Shown here piece by piece: positions 1 to 14,621 of a DNA stretch of 26,323 nucleotides. The position numbers and the translations under genes were made by a program. Source of the stretch: Bacillota bacterium (GTDB lineage: Bacteria; Bacillota; Clostridia; Oscillospirales; Ethanoligenentaceae). How positions within the stretch are numbered: position 1 is the stretch's first letter; the number at the start of each line of letters is the position of its first letter. The notes below the pieces were generated by a model, which saw nothing but the letters and a program-made list of their open reading frames with translations, searched no databases and was not told where the DNA came from. The DNA is taken from positions 1 through 26,323 of the forward strand of contig JAEWAU010000032.1 of assembly GCA_023391535.1 (NCBI GenBank), read 5' to 3'.

Positions 1-147
1 CTCGCCGGCGGCGTAACGCGGGGGCGGGAGGGTTTCCGGCCCGTTGATGTAGAATACGCGTCCCGCGCAGAAATTGCCCCACAGGGCGCCAATTCGCCTG
101 AGCAGGCCCTGCAGCCCGATTTTCACCTTCCCGAACAAGGCAACCAT
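1..147 (-). CDS. sigE: RNA polymerase sporulation sigma factor SigE, N-terminal fragment
   Basis: Only the first 49 codons are in the window; the gene runs off the left edge. The minus-strand translation from 147 contains a short amphipathic leader and then VFYINGPETLPPP. This matches the sigma-E pro-sequence and the following YYIGGSEALPPP-type motif of the family. Sigma-E is made as an inactive precursor, tethered by the pro-sequence, and is cleaved by SpoIIGA to switch on mother-cell gene expression. The gene lies 90 bp downstream of spoIIGA, the standard spoIIG operon order. The start is uncertain: the GGGAG element abuts the ATG at 147, so a TTG or GTG a few codons later (for example GTG at 126) is possible. 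Identification rests on this short match plus the neighbour. Confidence 0.85.
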   Translation of the reverse strand, partial: MVALFGKVKIGLQGLLRRIGALWGNFCAGRVFYINGPETLPPPRYAAGE

Positions 148-236
148 CTCCCATGCCGGAGGCACCGAACACGCCAAAGGCACCGCCGGGTTCTATTCAG
201 CAGCAATGGAGCGGGCCCGCTTTCCGGCGCCGCGTG

Positions 237-1193
237 TCACCGGGCCTCCGCTTTCTGCAGCGGCACCGTTTGGCCCCGCAGTCCGGGGCCGAGCAGCGCG
301 GCGAATTCCCCCTCCGGCGAAAGACGCCTCGTGGTAACGGCCACCAGCGCCTCGGCCGTGTATTCTTCCCCCGCCGTTTCGGCGTGCGCCGCAGCGGCAT
401 GCGCCGAAACAGGATGCGCGCGGAACGCGAGCCGGTCCGGCCGGAACGCCGGCAGCACGCCTCCCCGCCCCACCGAGGCGTATGGCACCATGCGCACGCG
501 CTTCTCCCACCCCTCCGTGCACCCCTCCGCGGGCAGCGCGCCGCCGTTTTTCCCGCCCCGGAAAAAGGAGCGCAGGCCCCTTGGAAACAGCGCCTCCACC
601 GCGCGGTATTCCGCAATCACCACCGGCAGGCCCGAGATCGGGTCGCGCAGGTCGTTTCCCGTATCCATCAGGGCCGCCACATGCGCCGTTTTGCCTCCCG
701 CCGTGATCTGCGCGTCGAAAAGGTCCTCTCCGTGAACGCGGCGGTGGAACAGCCGTGCAAACAGCGAGAGCGCAATATAGCAGGCCGCGCCCGAACCGAT
801 GAGCAGCAGCGGCGAAAGCGCGAGATACCCCACGCCGTTGCGCACCATAAGGCCCGGCGGCGCAAAAAAGAGCTGCACCGCGTAGAGCACTCCGGCGAAC
901 AGCATGCTTACGGCGTAAAAAACGAGCAGCAGCTTTAGGAAGCCGCGCCAGCCGCCGAAACGGAAGGCGGCGGCCACCACGGCGGCGGAGAAGACGAGTT
1001 TGAGCCCCGCCGTATAAAGAAAGCCGAGCTGCGGAAAAAACAGCAGGGACGCGTACAGCGCGCCGAGAGCCGCCGCCAGCAGCAGGCGCCACCGTTTGTC
1101 CCTGCGGTGAAACAGCGCCGAAACCGCGAGCAGAATGAAATAATCCACCACCAGATTGAGCAGAAAGAGCACGTCTATGTATACGACCGGCAT
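237..1193 (-). CDS. spoIIGA: Sporulation sigma-E factor-processing peptidase SpoIIGA
   Basis: A 318-residue protein, close to the family length. The first 150 or so residues form several hydrophobic membrane segments (starting MPVVYIDVLFLLNLVVDYFI). The soluble C-terminal half carries the aspartic-protease motif MDTGNDLRDP, with the presumed catalytic Asp at residue 177. SpoIIGA is the septum-membrane protease that cleaves pro-sigma-E after a signal from the forespore (family knowledge). The ATG at 1193 is preceded by GGAGGAG four to five bases upstream. An in-frame upward extension to 1484 exists, but it runs through tandem repeats and has no family similarity. sigE follows directly. Placement just downstream of tuf is unusual, since spoIIG is more often near ftsZ or cell-division genes. 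Confidence 0.93.
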   Translation of the reverse strand: MPVVYIDVLFLLNLVVDYFILLAVSALFHRRDKRWRLLLAAALGALYASLLFFPQLGFLYTAGLKLVFSAAVVAAAFRFGGWRGFLKLLLVFYAVSMLFAGVLYAVQLFFAPPGLMVRNGVGYLALSPLLLIGSGAACYIALSLFARLFHRRVHGEDLFDAQITAGGKTAHVAALMDTGNDLRDPISGLPVVIAEYRAVEALFPRGLRSFFRGGKNGGALPAEGCTEGWEKRVRMVPYASVGRGGVLPAFRPDRLAFRAHPVSAHAAAAHAETAGEEYTAEALVAVTTRRLSPEGEFAALLGPGLRGQTVPLQKAEAR

Positions 1194-1232
1194 AACTCCT
1201 CCCCGCCGCAGCCGGCAAGGCTTTTCCCGCGG

Positions 1233-1295
1233 CCTGTACGACCGGTGCGACCTGTACGACCGGTGCGACCGGTGCGACCGGTGCGGCCGGCGCGG
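1233..1295. repeat. Seven tandem copies of a 9-bp unit in the spoIIGA leader
   Basis: Read on the plus strand, seven consecutive 9-mers alternate between CCTGTACGA and CCGGTGCGA and degrade to CCGGCGCGG at the right end. The array lies between the candidate spoIIGA promoter and its start codon, so it would be in the 5' untranslated leader. A perfect 7-bp hairpin (GCCAAGC, loop CAT, GCTTGGC) at 1295-1311 abuts it. Because the unit is 9 bp, copy-number change would not alter a reading frame. No function is known to me. Confidence 0.85.
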
Positions 1296-1329
1296 CCAAG
1301 CCATGCTTGGCTGCGGAACAAGCAGTATT

Positions 1330-1363
1330 ATTATATGCCCCGCGGCTTGGGGTATGCTGTCGT
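1330..1363 (-). promoter_or_regulatory. Candidate spoIIG promoter with 22-bp spacing and an 0A-box-like site
   Basis: On the minus strand a perfect TATAAT (1330-1335) lies 22 bp downstream of ACGACA (1358-1363), a 4/6 match to the -35 hexamer. No better -35 occurs at 17 bp. The Bacillus spoIIG promoter is known for 22-bp spacing and for Spo0A boxes (TTCGACA) overlapping the -35. Here the overlapping AAACGACA keeps only the CGACA core, so Spo0A binding is a weak inference. The implied leader to the spoIIGA ATG is about 130 nt. Confidence 0.45.
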
Positions 1364-1411
1364 TTCCCGCCCGTGTTCCGGCGTGGGAAATAAATTTTTC
1401 TCTTCGGGAAA

Positions 1412-1493
1412 TTGAAAAAAGGCGCAAAAATCCCCGTTTCGCATACAAAAGTACGCAAAACGGGGATTTCGTGGCATGGGACAAAACCCATGC
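1412..1493 (-). terminator. Intrinsic terminator of tuf, with a preceding hairpin
   Basis: Downstream of the tuf stop (1516) the minus strand first forms a 7-bp hairpin (GCATGGG/CCCATGC, 1474-1493). It then forms a long stem, AAATCCCCGTTT pairing with AAACGGGGATTT (1428-1439 with 1458-1469), extended by an inner GCGTAC-type stem. A U-run follows (1414-1420). This is a strong rho-independent terminator separating the str operon from spoIIG. Confidence 0.88.
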
Positions 1494-1515
1494 GCCAATT
1501 CGGTTCAGAAGATCA

Positions 1516-2718
1516 TCACTCGTTGATCTTGCTTACCATGCCGGAGCCGACGGTACGGCCGCCTTCGCGGATAGCGAAGCGGAGGCCGACTTCGATGGCG
1601 ATGGGGGTGATGAGTTCGACGTTCATCTCGATATGGTCGCCAGGCATGCACATCTCAACGCCCTCGGGCAGTTCGATGACGCCGGTGACGTCGGTGGTGC
1701 GGAAATAGAACTGCGGACGGTAGTTCTTGAAGAACGGGGTGTGGCGGCCGCCCTCTTCCTTGGTGAGGATGTACACCTGGCCCGTGAACTTGGTGTGCGG
1801 GTGAATGGTGCCGGGCTTGCAAAGAACCTGGCCGCGCTCCACGTCGGTGCGCTGAATGCCGCGCAGCAGGGCGCCGATGTTATCGCCGGCTTCCGCGAAA
1901 TCGAGGGTCTTGCGGAACATCTCAAGGCCGGTGATGACGGTCTTCTTGCGCTCGGTGGTGAGGCCGATGATTTCGACTTCCTCGCCGATCTTAACCTGGC
2001 CGCGCTCAACACGGCCGGTGGCCACGGTGCCGCGGCCGGTGATGGTCATAACGTCCTCAACAGGCATCAGGAACGGCTGATCCGCCTTGCGGTCCGGCGT
2101 CGGGATAAACTCGTCGACAGCGTCCATCAGCTCGAGGATGCTCTTGTACTCGGGAGCGTTGATATCGGTTGAGGTGCTCTCCAGAGCCTGCAGGGCGGAG
2201 CCGCGGATGATGGGAACCTTGTCGCCCGGGAACTCATACTTGGAGAGCAGCTCGCGGATTTCCATCTCGACGAGATCGAGCAGCTCGGGATCGTCAACCT
2301 GGTCGACCTTGTTCATATACACGACGATATAGGGCACGCCCACCTGGCGGGCAAGCACGATGTGCTCACGGGTCTGGGGCATGGGGCCGTCTGCCGCGGA
2401 TACGACCAGGATCGCGCCGTCCATCTGAGCTGCGCCGGTGATCATGTTCTTAACATAATCGGCGTGGCCCGGGCAGTCGACATGCGCGTAATGACGCTTG
2501 TCGGTTTCGTATTCCACGTGCGCGGTGTTGATGGTGATGCCGCGCTCCCTCTCTTCAGGGGCCTTGTCGATCTGGTCGTACGCCATGAACTTCGCGTCGC
2601 CCTTGAAGCCGAGCACCTTGGTGATGGCGGCGGTAAGGGTGGTCTTGCCGTGGTCAACGTGTCCGATGGTGCCAATATTCACGTGCGGTTTGGTTCTTTC
2701 GAACTTTGCCTTTGCCAT
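1516..2718 (-). CDS. tuf: Elongation factor Tu
   Basis: A 400-residue protein with full-length EF-Tu features: the G1 loop GHVDHGKT (residues 19-26), the switch II motif DCPGH (81-85), the NKVD base-recognition motif (136-139), and C-terminal beta-barrel domains ending in GSGMVSKINE. EF-Tu carries aminoacyl-tRNA to the ribosome as a GTP complex. The ATG at 2718 has AGGAGG eight bases upstream; the in-frame extension to 2808 has no family similarity. It is the last gene of the str operon, after fusA, and is followed by a strong terminator. The 125-bp spacer upstream holds a hairpin after fusA (2812-2829) and a second one (GTCATTG/CAATGAC near 2759-2778), possible processing or attenuation sites that could uncouple tuf levels from fusA. 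Confidence 0.99.
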   Translation of the reverse strand: MAKAKFERTKPHVNIGTIGHVDHGKTTLTAAITKVLGFKGDAKFMAYDQIDKAPEERERGITINTAHVEYETDKRHYAHVDCPGHADYVKNMITGAAQMDGAILVVSAADGPMPQTREHIVLARQVGVPYIVVYMNKVDQVDDPELLDLVEMEIRELLSKYEFPGDKVPIIRGSALQALESTSTDINAPEYKSILELMDAVDEFIPTPDRKADQPFLMPVEDVMTITGRGTVATGRVERGQVKIGEEVEIIGLTTERKKTVITGLEMFRKTLDFAEAGDNIGALLRGIQRTDVERGQVLCKPGTIHPHTKFTGQVYILTKEEGGRHTPFFKNYRPQFYFRTTDVTGVIELPEGVEMCMPGDHIEMNVELITPIAIEVGLRFAIREGGRTVGSGMVSKINE

Positions 2719-2843
2719 TGGTTTGTCCTCCTTTATAAACACAATAATCCGAATCCATGTCATTGGCGATACAATGACAATTTTAACAGGGTGAACCTGA
2801 AAAAGCAAGTAGCCGCGCGCCTTCGCGGCAAAAAATCAAAGCG

Positions 2844-4925
2844 TCAGTCCTTCTTGGAGCGATCGGTTACGATCTTCTCCTGAATGGCCTTCGGCACTTC
2901 GGTGTAGTGGCTCGGCTCCATGACGTACTGGCCGCGCCCCTGCGTTTTGGAGCGCAGGTCGGTTGCGTAGCCGAACATCTCGGCAAGCGGCACGAACGCC
3001 GTGATCTGCTGGGCGCCGGTGCGCGCTTCCATGCCCTGGATCTGCCCGCGGCGGGAGTTGAGGTCGCCGATGACGTCGCCCATATACTCTTCCGGCACGT
3101 TCACAACAACCTTCATGATGGGCTCGAGGAGCACCGGGTCGGACTTGCGCATACCCTCTTTGAACGCCATGGAACCGGCGATCTTGAAGGCGAGCTCCGA
3201 GGAGTCGACCTCATGGTAGGAGCCGTCGTACAGCGTGACCTTGACATCCACAACCGGGTAACCGGCGAGCACGCCCGCCTGCATGGCGCCCTGGATACCG
3301 GCGTCTACCGCAGGGATGTACTCCTTGGGGATGGCGCCGCCCACGACGGCGTTCACGAACTCGTAGCCCTTGCCCGATTCGTTGGGCTCCATCCGGATCT
3401 TGACGTGGCCGTACTGGCCGCGGCCGCCGGACTGGCGGGCATACTTGTTGTCGATGTCGGCGTTTTTGCGGATGGTCTCCTTATAGGCGACCTGCGGCTT
3501 GCCGACGTTGGCCTCCACCTTGAACTCGCGCAGCATACGGTCGACGATGATCTCCAGATGGAGCTCGCCCATGCCGGCGATGATGGTCTGGCCCGTTTCC
3601 TGGTCGGTATAGGTTTTGAACGTCGGGTCTTCCTCGGCGAGCTTCGAAAGGGCGATGCCCATCTTCTCCTGCCCGGCCTTGGTTTTCGGCTCGATGGCGA
3701 CGCGGATAACCGGATCCGGGAAATTCATGGATTCGAGGACAATGGGGGCCTTGGCATCGCAGAAGGTGTCGCCCGTGGTGGTGTTTTTAAGGCCCACGGC
3801 GGCGGCGATGTCGCCGGCGTACACGGTCTCGATATCCTGGCGGTGGTTCGCGTGCATCTGCAGGATGCGCCCGAGCCGCTCGTTGTCGTCCTTCACCGAG
3901 TTGTACACGGTGTCGCCCGCGTTCACGGTGCCGGAATAGACGCGGAAGAAGCAGAGCTTGCCGACGAACGGGTCGGTCGCAATCTTGAACGCCAAAGCCG
4001 AGAACGGCTCGGTGTCGGAAGGATGGCGGTCGGTTTCCTCATCCGTGCCGGGAATGGTGCCCTTGATGGCGGGGATGTCCAGTGGGGAAGGCATATAGTC
4101 GACAATGGCGTCGAGCAGCTTCTGCACGCCCTTGTTCTTGTATGAGGTGCCGCAGGTGACCGGAACGAGCGTGTTCGCGATGGTGGCGGCGCGCAGCGCC
4201 TTCTTCAGCTCGGGAACCGTCACTTCTTCGCCCTCAAGATACTTGGTCATGAGGTCGTCGTCGGTTTCCACGATGGCTTCCACCATATCGTGCCGGTACT
4301 GCTTGGCCTTTTCCAGCATGTCGGCCGGAATCTCCTCCACGCGCATGTCTTTGCCGAGGTCGTCGTAATAGATGTCGGCGGTCATGTCCATGAGGTCGAT
4401 GATTCCCTTGAAGGAATCTTCCGCGCCGATGGGGAGCTGCACGGGCACGGGAACGCACTTGAGCCGTTCCTTCATCATGTCGATAACCAGATAGAAATCG
4501 GCGCCCATGATGTCCATCTTATTGATATAGACCATGCGGGGAACGTGGTATTCCTCCGCCTGGCGCCATACGGTTTCCGACTGCGGCTCCACGCCGCCCT
4601 TCGCGGCCAGAACGGTTACGGAACCGTCCAGTACGCGCAGCGAACGCTGGACTTCGACGGTAAAGTCGACGTGGCCCGGCGTATCGATAATGTTGATTCT
4701 GTGGCCCTTCCAGAAACAAGTGGTTGCAGCCGAGGTGATCGTAATGCCCCTCTCCTGCTCCTGCTCCATCCAGTCCATCGTCGCCTCGCCGTCGTGAACC
4801 TCGCCGAGCTTATGCGTCTTGCCCGTGTAGAACTGGATCCGCTCGGTGGTCGTCGTCTTGCCGGCGTCGATGTGGGCCATTATGCCAATATTTCGGGTTA
4901 ACTCCAGTGGGATTTGCCTTGGCAT
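2844..4925 (-). CDS. fusA: Elongation factor G
   Basis: A 693-residue translocase GTPase of normal length. Visible motifs are the P-loop AHIDAGKT (residues 17-24), the switch I region with RGITI, DTPGH (81-85) and NKMD (135-138). Domains II to V follow, with the characteristic GRGQYGHVKI stretch in domain IV and a C-terminal TQGRG. It moves tRNAs and mRNA after peptide transfer and helps recycle ribosomes. The ATG at 4925 has AGGAGG five bases upstream. It lies between rpsG and tuf as in the classic str operon. The 184-bp spacer upstream is long for this operon and contains a repeated element shared with the rpsG leader. Confidence 0.99.
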   Translation of the reverse strand: MPRQIPLELTRNIGIMAHIDAGKTTTTERIQFYTGKTHKLGEVHDGEATMDWMEQEQERGITITSAATTCFWKGHRINIIDTPGHVDFTVEVQRSLRVLDGSVTVLAAKGGVEPQSETVWRQAEEYHVPRMVYINKMDIMGADFYLVIDMMKERLKCVPVPVQLPIGAEDSFKGIIDLMDMTADIYYDDLGKDMRVEEIPADMLEKAKQYRHDMVEAIVETDDDLMTKYLEGEEVTVPELKKALRAATIANTLVPVTCGTSYKNKGVQKLLDAIVDYMPSPLDIPAIKGTIPGTDEETDRHPSDTEPFSALAFKIATDPFVGKLCFFRVYSGTVNAGDTVYNSVKDDNERLGRILQMHANHRQDIETVYAGDIAAAVGLKNTTTGDTFCDAKAPIVLESMNFPDPVIRVAIEPKTKAGQEKMGIALSKLAEEDPTFKTYTDQETGQTIIAGMGELHLEIIVDRMLREFKVEANVGKPQVAYKETIRKNADIDNKYARQSGGRGQYGHVKIRMEPNESGKGYEFVNAVVGGAIPKEYIPAVDAGIQGAMQAGVLAGYPVVDVKVTLYDGSYHEVDSSELAFKIAGSMAFKEGMRKSDPVLLEPIMKVVVNVPEEYMGDVIGDLNSRRGQIQGMEARTGAQQITAFVPLAEMFGYATDLRSKTQGRGQYVMEPSHYTEVPKAIQEKIVTDRSKKD

Positions 4926-4957
4926 AGTGTCCTCCTTAAAAAAAACCTCAACCTACA

Positions 4958-5066
4958 GCTTTTCCAGAAAAGACTGAACCGTTCCGGGGTATTTCGCCAA
5001 ACCAGGTTTGGCGGATAGATGAAACACGGCTTTTTTCAATCTTTAACGGAATCGCTATAATCCGCC
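4958..5066 (-). repeat. Intergenic element upstream of fusA, copy 1 (with 46-bp insertion)
   Basis: Two blocks are shared with the rpsG leader (5702-5764). A 17-bp block GCTTTTCCAGAAAAGAC (4958-4974) is identical. A 28-bp block at 5039-5066 matches at 22 of 28 positions. A CCGGRGYATT core lies between them. This copy carries about 46 extra bases between the blocks, including a 19-bp palindrome (CGCCAAACC A GGTTTGGCG, 4995-5013). Just downstream of the rpsG stop an additional GC-rich hairpin lies at 5072-5095. Confidence 0.65.
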
Positions 5067-5109
5067 GCCGTGCCCCGCGCTTTCCGCGCGGGGGCGTACG
5101 GCACGCCGG

Positions 5110-5580
5110 TTACCAGCGGTAATGGGCGAACGCCTTATTGGCCTCGGCCATCTTATGCGTGTCTTCCTTCTTCTTCACCGAGCCGCCGATGTTGTTCGTA
5201 GCATCGAGAATCTCGGCTGCCAGCCTCTCGCGCATGGTCTTTTCGCTCCTTGCACGGGAATAGGCGGAGAGCCACCGAAGACCTAAAGTCTGCCGCCTTT
5301 CGGGGCGAACCTCGATCGGCACCTGGTAGGTTGCGCCGCCTACGCGGCGGGCCTTGACCTCCAGCACCGGCATGATGTTATCCATCGCCTGCTCGAAAAC
5401 CTCGAGCGGCTCTTTGCCGGTCTTCTCCTTGATGATATCGAAAGCGCTGTAAACGATCTTCTGCGCCACGCCCTTTTTACCGTCGTACATAATGCTGTTG
5501 ATGAGCCGGGTGACCATCTTGGAATTGTACAGCGGATCGGGCAGTACGTCGCGCATGGATACGGAGCCTCTTCTTGGCAC
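5110..5580 (-). CDS. rpsG: 30S ribosomal protein S7
   Basis: A 156-residue protein, the standard bacterial length. It starts PRRGSVSMRDVLPDPLYNSK and ends EANKAFAHYRW, both typical of S7. S7 nucleates assembly of the 30S head and contacts tRNA at the exit site; in E. coli it autoregulates the str operon. I chose the GTG at 5580, because the upstream in-frame GTG at 5598 is immediately followed by AAGGAGGG, which is the ribosome binding site for 5580 (spacing eight). It sits between rpsL and fusA. The 321-bp gap upstream is unusually long for rpsL-rpsG. Confidence 0.98.
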   Translation of the reverse strand: MPRRGSVSMRDVLPDPLYNSKMVTRLINSIMYDGKKGVAQKIVYSAFDIIKEKTGKEPLEVFEQAMDNIMPVLEVKARRVGGATYQVPIEVRPERRQTLGLRWLSAYSRARSEKTMRERLAAEILDATNNIGGSVKKKEDTHKMAEANKAFAHYRW

Positions 5581-5901
5581 TTTGCTTCCCTCCTTCACAG
5601 TATGAATTCACAGGTACTCGACCCTTGCGCTTTAAACGCGCGGGCCGTAAAATTGCCGGGCAGAGGCAGGAGAAATCGCCGATATCTCATATCTATCCAC
5701 GGCTTTTCCAGAAAAGACGATATGCCGGAGCATTACATCTTTCGTGGAATTGCTGTAAGCCGCCGAAAAGCCGGCGGCCGGTTCGATTTCAATAAGCCGC
5801 TGCACGGCATCAATCTCCGCAAGGCCTTTCGGGCCTTCGCAGACCGATGCGCAAAGCCCTCGCCGGAACAAGCCGTCCCGGAAGGACCCGCAAGTGGAAA
5901 A
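5581..5901 (-). other. rpsL-rpsG intergenic region (321 bp)
   Basis: No convincing ORF is seen. The region holds the rpsG ribosome binding site (AAGGAGGG near 5589-5596) and copy 2 of the element shared with the fusA leader (5702-5764). Near 5761-5785 there are palindromic GCCGGC-rich sequences. No consensus promoter was found on the minus strand, so rpsG is probably read from the promoter near 6.9 kb. Confidence 0.6.
5702..5764 (-). repeat. Intergenic element upstream of rpsG, copy 2 (short form)
   Basis: This is the compact form of the element seen upstream of fusA. The 17-bp block (5702-5718) is identical to 4958-4974 and is itself near-palindromic (CTTTTC CA GAAAAG). The CCGGAGCATT core corresponds to CCGGGGTATT in copy 1. 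The final block 5737-5764 matches 5039-5066 at 22 of 28 positions. Function is unknown: either a dispersed chromosomal repeat or a leader element shared by two translation genes. Confidence 0.65.
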
Positions 5902-6342
5902 TTACTTCTTGGCGGCGCCGGCTGCAGCACCCTGCTTCGGCCTCTTCGCGCCGTACTTGGAGCGCGCCTGCATGCGCTTGGCAACGCCCTGCGCATCCAG
6001 CGTACCGCGGATGATGTGGTAACGCACGCCAGGGAGATCCTTGACACGGCCGCCGCGGATCAGGACAACGCTGTGCTCCTGAAGGTTATGGCCGATGCCG
6101 GGGATATACGAAGTCACTTCCACGCCGTTTGTCAGGCGCACACGGGCGATCTTCCGCAGAGCCGAGTTCGGCTTCTTCGGGGTCATCGTCTTCACCGTCG
6201 TGCAGACCCCGCGCTTTTGCGGCGAGTTCTGGTCGATGGCGATGTGCTTCTTCGTGTTCATCCCTTTGAGCAGCGCCGGAGCCTTGGCCTTTTTCTCGGC
6301 CACCTCGCGGCCCTTGCGCACCAGTTGGTTAAAGGTTGGCAT
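5902..6342 (-). CDS. rpsL: 30S ribosomal protein S12
   Basis: A 146-residue S12. It has the conserved TPKKPNSALRK and GRVKDLPGVRYH segments that line the decoding centre, and the KYGAKRPK tail with a short Ala-rich extension. Both lysines associated with streptomycin resistance when mutated are the wild-type residue. After the N-terminal MPTFNQLVRKGR there is a longer linker (ALLKGMNTKKHIAIDQNS) than in E. coli, where NGCPQKRG follows almost directly; many Clostridia have this longer form. The ATG at 6342 has GGAGG six bases upstream. It follows the L7Ae-like gene and precedes rpsG. The spacer upstream has a 9-bp hairpin (6392-6414). Confidence 0.98.
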   Translation of the reverse strand: MPTFNQLVRKGREVAEKKAKAPALLKGMNTKKHIAIDQNSPQKRGVCTTVKTMTPKKPNSALRKIARVRLTNGVEVTSYIPGIGHNLQEHSVVLIRGGRVKDLPGVRYHIIRGTLDAQGVAKRMQARSKYGAKRPKQGAAAGAAKK

Positions 6343-6431
6343 ATTGCACCTCCTCCTCCATAAAATTGGCCGTTAGCCGGCCGTTTATGTGAAAGCGGAT
6401 TGAAAATCCGCTTTACACGCCCTGAAAGCAG

Positions 6432-6716
6432 CTATTCGCCCTGCCCTTTGCAAAGCACGGCCGCCGCCGCCGTGGGAACGTTCAGCCCGCAGGCGCGCCC
6501 GAGCTCACGCATCGTGCAGCGCACCGCGGAAAGGCCCGCGGCGTCCGCCGCTTCGAGCACGGCCCGGCACAGTTCTTCCTGCGCGTCGTCCGCGCAGAAC
6601 ACCTCCGCGGCCCGGCCCTGTTTGAGCGCGCGCAGCGTCTGTTTGAGGCCCGCCACATGCGGCGATAAGGAAAGCGCCGCTAATTTCTCCCGCCGCGCCG
6701 CAGCCATCCCGGACAT
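6432..6716 (-). CDS. rplGB: L7Ae-like ribosomal protein (YbxF/RplGB family)
   Basis: A 94-residue protein from the ATG at 6716, which has GGAGG ten bases upstream; an ATG at 6707 is an alternative. The core GLKQTLRALKQGRAAEVF, the central acidic segment, and ELGRACGLNVPTAAAAVL match the Bacillus YbxF pattern (GTKQTVKAL...LGKACGIEVGAAAVAI). The family is L7Ae/L30e-like and binds kink-turn RNA. Its usual position in Firmicutes is between rpoC and rpsL, as here. The C-terminus is slightly extended (CKGQGE). The longer reading frame to 6788 adds a Cys-rich leader with no family match. Its exact role in the ribosome is not established. Confidence 0.88.
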   Translation of the reverse strand: MSGMAAARREKLAALSLSPHVAGLKQTLRALKQGRAAEVFCADDAQEELCRAVLEAADAAGLSAVRCTMRELGRACGLNVPTAAAAVLCKGQGE

Positions 6717-6879
6717 GCGCTTTTCGCCTCCGCAGCAAACGGGGCGAAGCCCGCCCGCCTTGCCGGCAACAAACCCTGCTGCCGGCAAAACGGGCGGCTC
6801 CGCCGATTGATTCCCTTATTCCGCGCTTTGCCGAAGAAACGGGCAAACCCGCGGATTGTAATTATGGTCAACCTTTAAG

Positions 6880-6908
6880 ATTGTACACCGCCGCGCCCGA
6901 TTTGTCAA
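6880..6908 (-). promoter_or_regulatory. Sigma-A promoter of the str operon
   Basis: The minus strand reads TTGACA (6903-6908), a 17-bp spacer, then TACAAT (6880-6885), a near-perfect sigma-A promoter. It lies just downstream of the rpoC stop and would start transcription near 6873, giving a leader of about 157 nt before the L7Ae-like gene. Thus rplGB-rpsL-rpsG-fusA-tuf can be expressed independently of rpoBC. The palindrome CAAGCCG-CGG-CGGCTTG (6906-6922) overlaps the -35; it has no U-run, so termination of rpoC there is doubtful. Confidence 0.85.
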
Positions 6909-6931
6909 GCCGCGGCGGCTTGCCTCCGGCA

Positions 6932-10471
<3,540 letters not shown>

Positions 10472-10534
10472 GACGCTGACTCCTCACTCTATAAATTTCA
10501 CGCTCGCGGCGCCGGCACAGCCGGCGGGAGCCGG

Positions 10535-14269
<3,735 letters not shown>

Positions 14270-14501
14270 ATCCTCAACACTCCATTTCTCGTTATAGCTG
14301 TCCGTTCCGTTTGGCCGCCCTCCGCCGCCGAGGAGAACCGCCCGCGGAACCGCTCTTTTCAAATTCCCGCAGATAGGGCGCCTGCCCGTGCGTGCGGCCG
14401 CGCGCTTTGTTTTTCCCTCCCGCAAAAGCCCGCTGCATCCACTCCGGGTCCGCTTCCCTTGCCGGAATCCCTAAAATCAAATGTAGGTAAAAAACCTGCG
14501 A

Positions 14502-14541
14502 CCATGCAGATTGAACAAACTTTCCATGCCTATTGAACAAA
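14502..14541 (+). repeat. Two 18-bp direct repeats, 22-bp period
   Basis: CCATGCnnATTGAACAAA occurs at 14502-14519 and again at 14524-14541, with identical bases except the two n positions. The 22-bp period is two helical turns, the geometry expected for a dimeric transcription factor on one DNA face. The second copy contains the TTGAAC -35 of the plus-strand promoter. This looks like an operator, but the regulator is unknown. Confidence 0.75.
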
Positions 14542-14561
14542 TAAAAAGCATATGCTATAAT
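14533..14561 (+). promoter_or_regulatory. Plus-strand sigma-A promoter, divergent from the operon
   Basis: TTGAAC (14533-14538), a 17-bp spacer and a perfect TATAAT (14556-14561) are on the plus strand, followed by GGG. The -35 lies inside the second of two direct repeats. It points away from rpoB toward the rpoB promoter and would start RNA near 14568. It sits in an AT-rich patch in an otherwise GC-rich genome. No protein gene lies downstream on this strand. Confidence 0.65.
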
Positions 14562-14621
14562 GGGAACCGTTAAAGAGAAGATGGGGGATTGCCCCTAATA
14601 GTCATTTTGATACAGTGTTAT

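Noticed and set aside
1194..1484. N-terminal extension of spoIIGA through the 9-bp repeats (His-Arg-Ser repeats)
   Set aside because: A strong GGAGGAG site and the family N-terminus place the start at 1193, and the candidate promoter lies inside the extension.
193..1491. Minus-strand 432-codon frame overlapping spoIIGA
   Set aside because: Out of frame with spoIIGA, low-complexity Ala/Gly/Arg composition; spoIIGA explains the region.
6906..6922. Hairpin after rpoC as an intrinsic terminator
   Set aside because: No U-run follows, and it overlaps the -35 of the str promoter; kept only as a palindrome.
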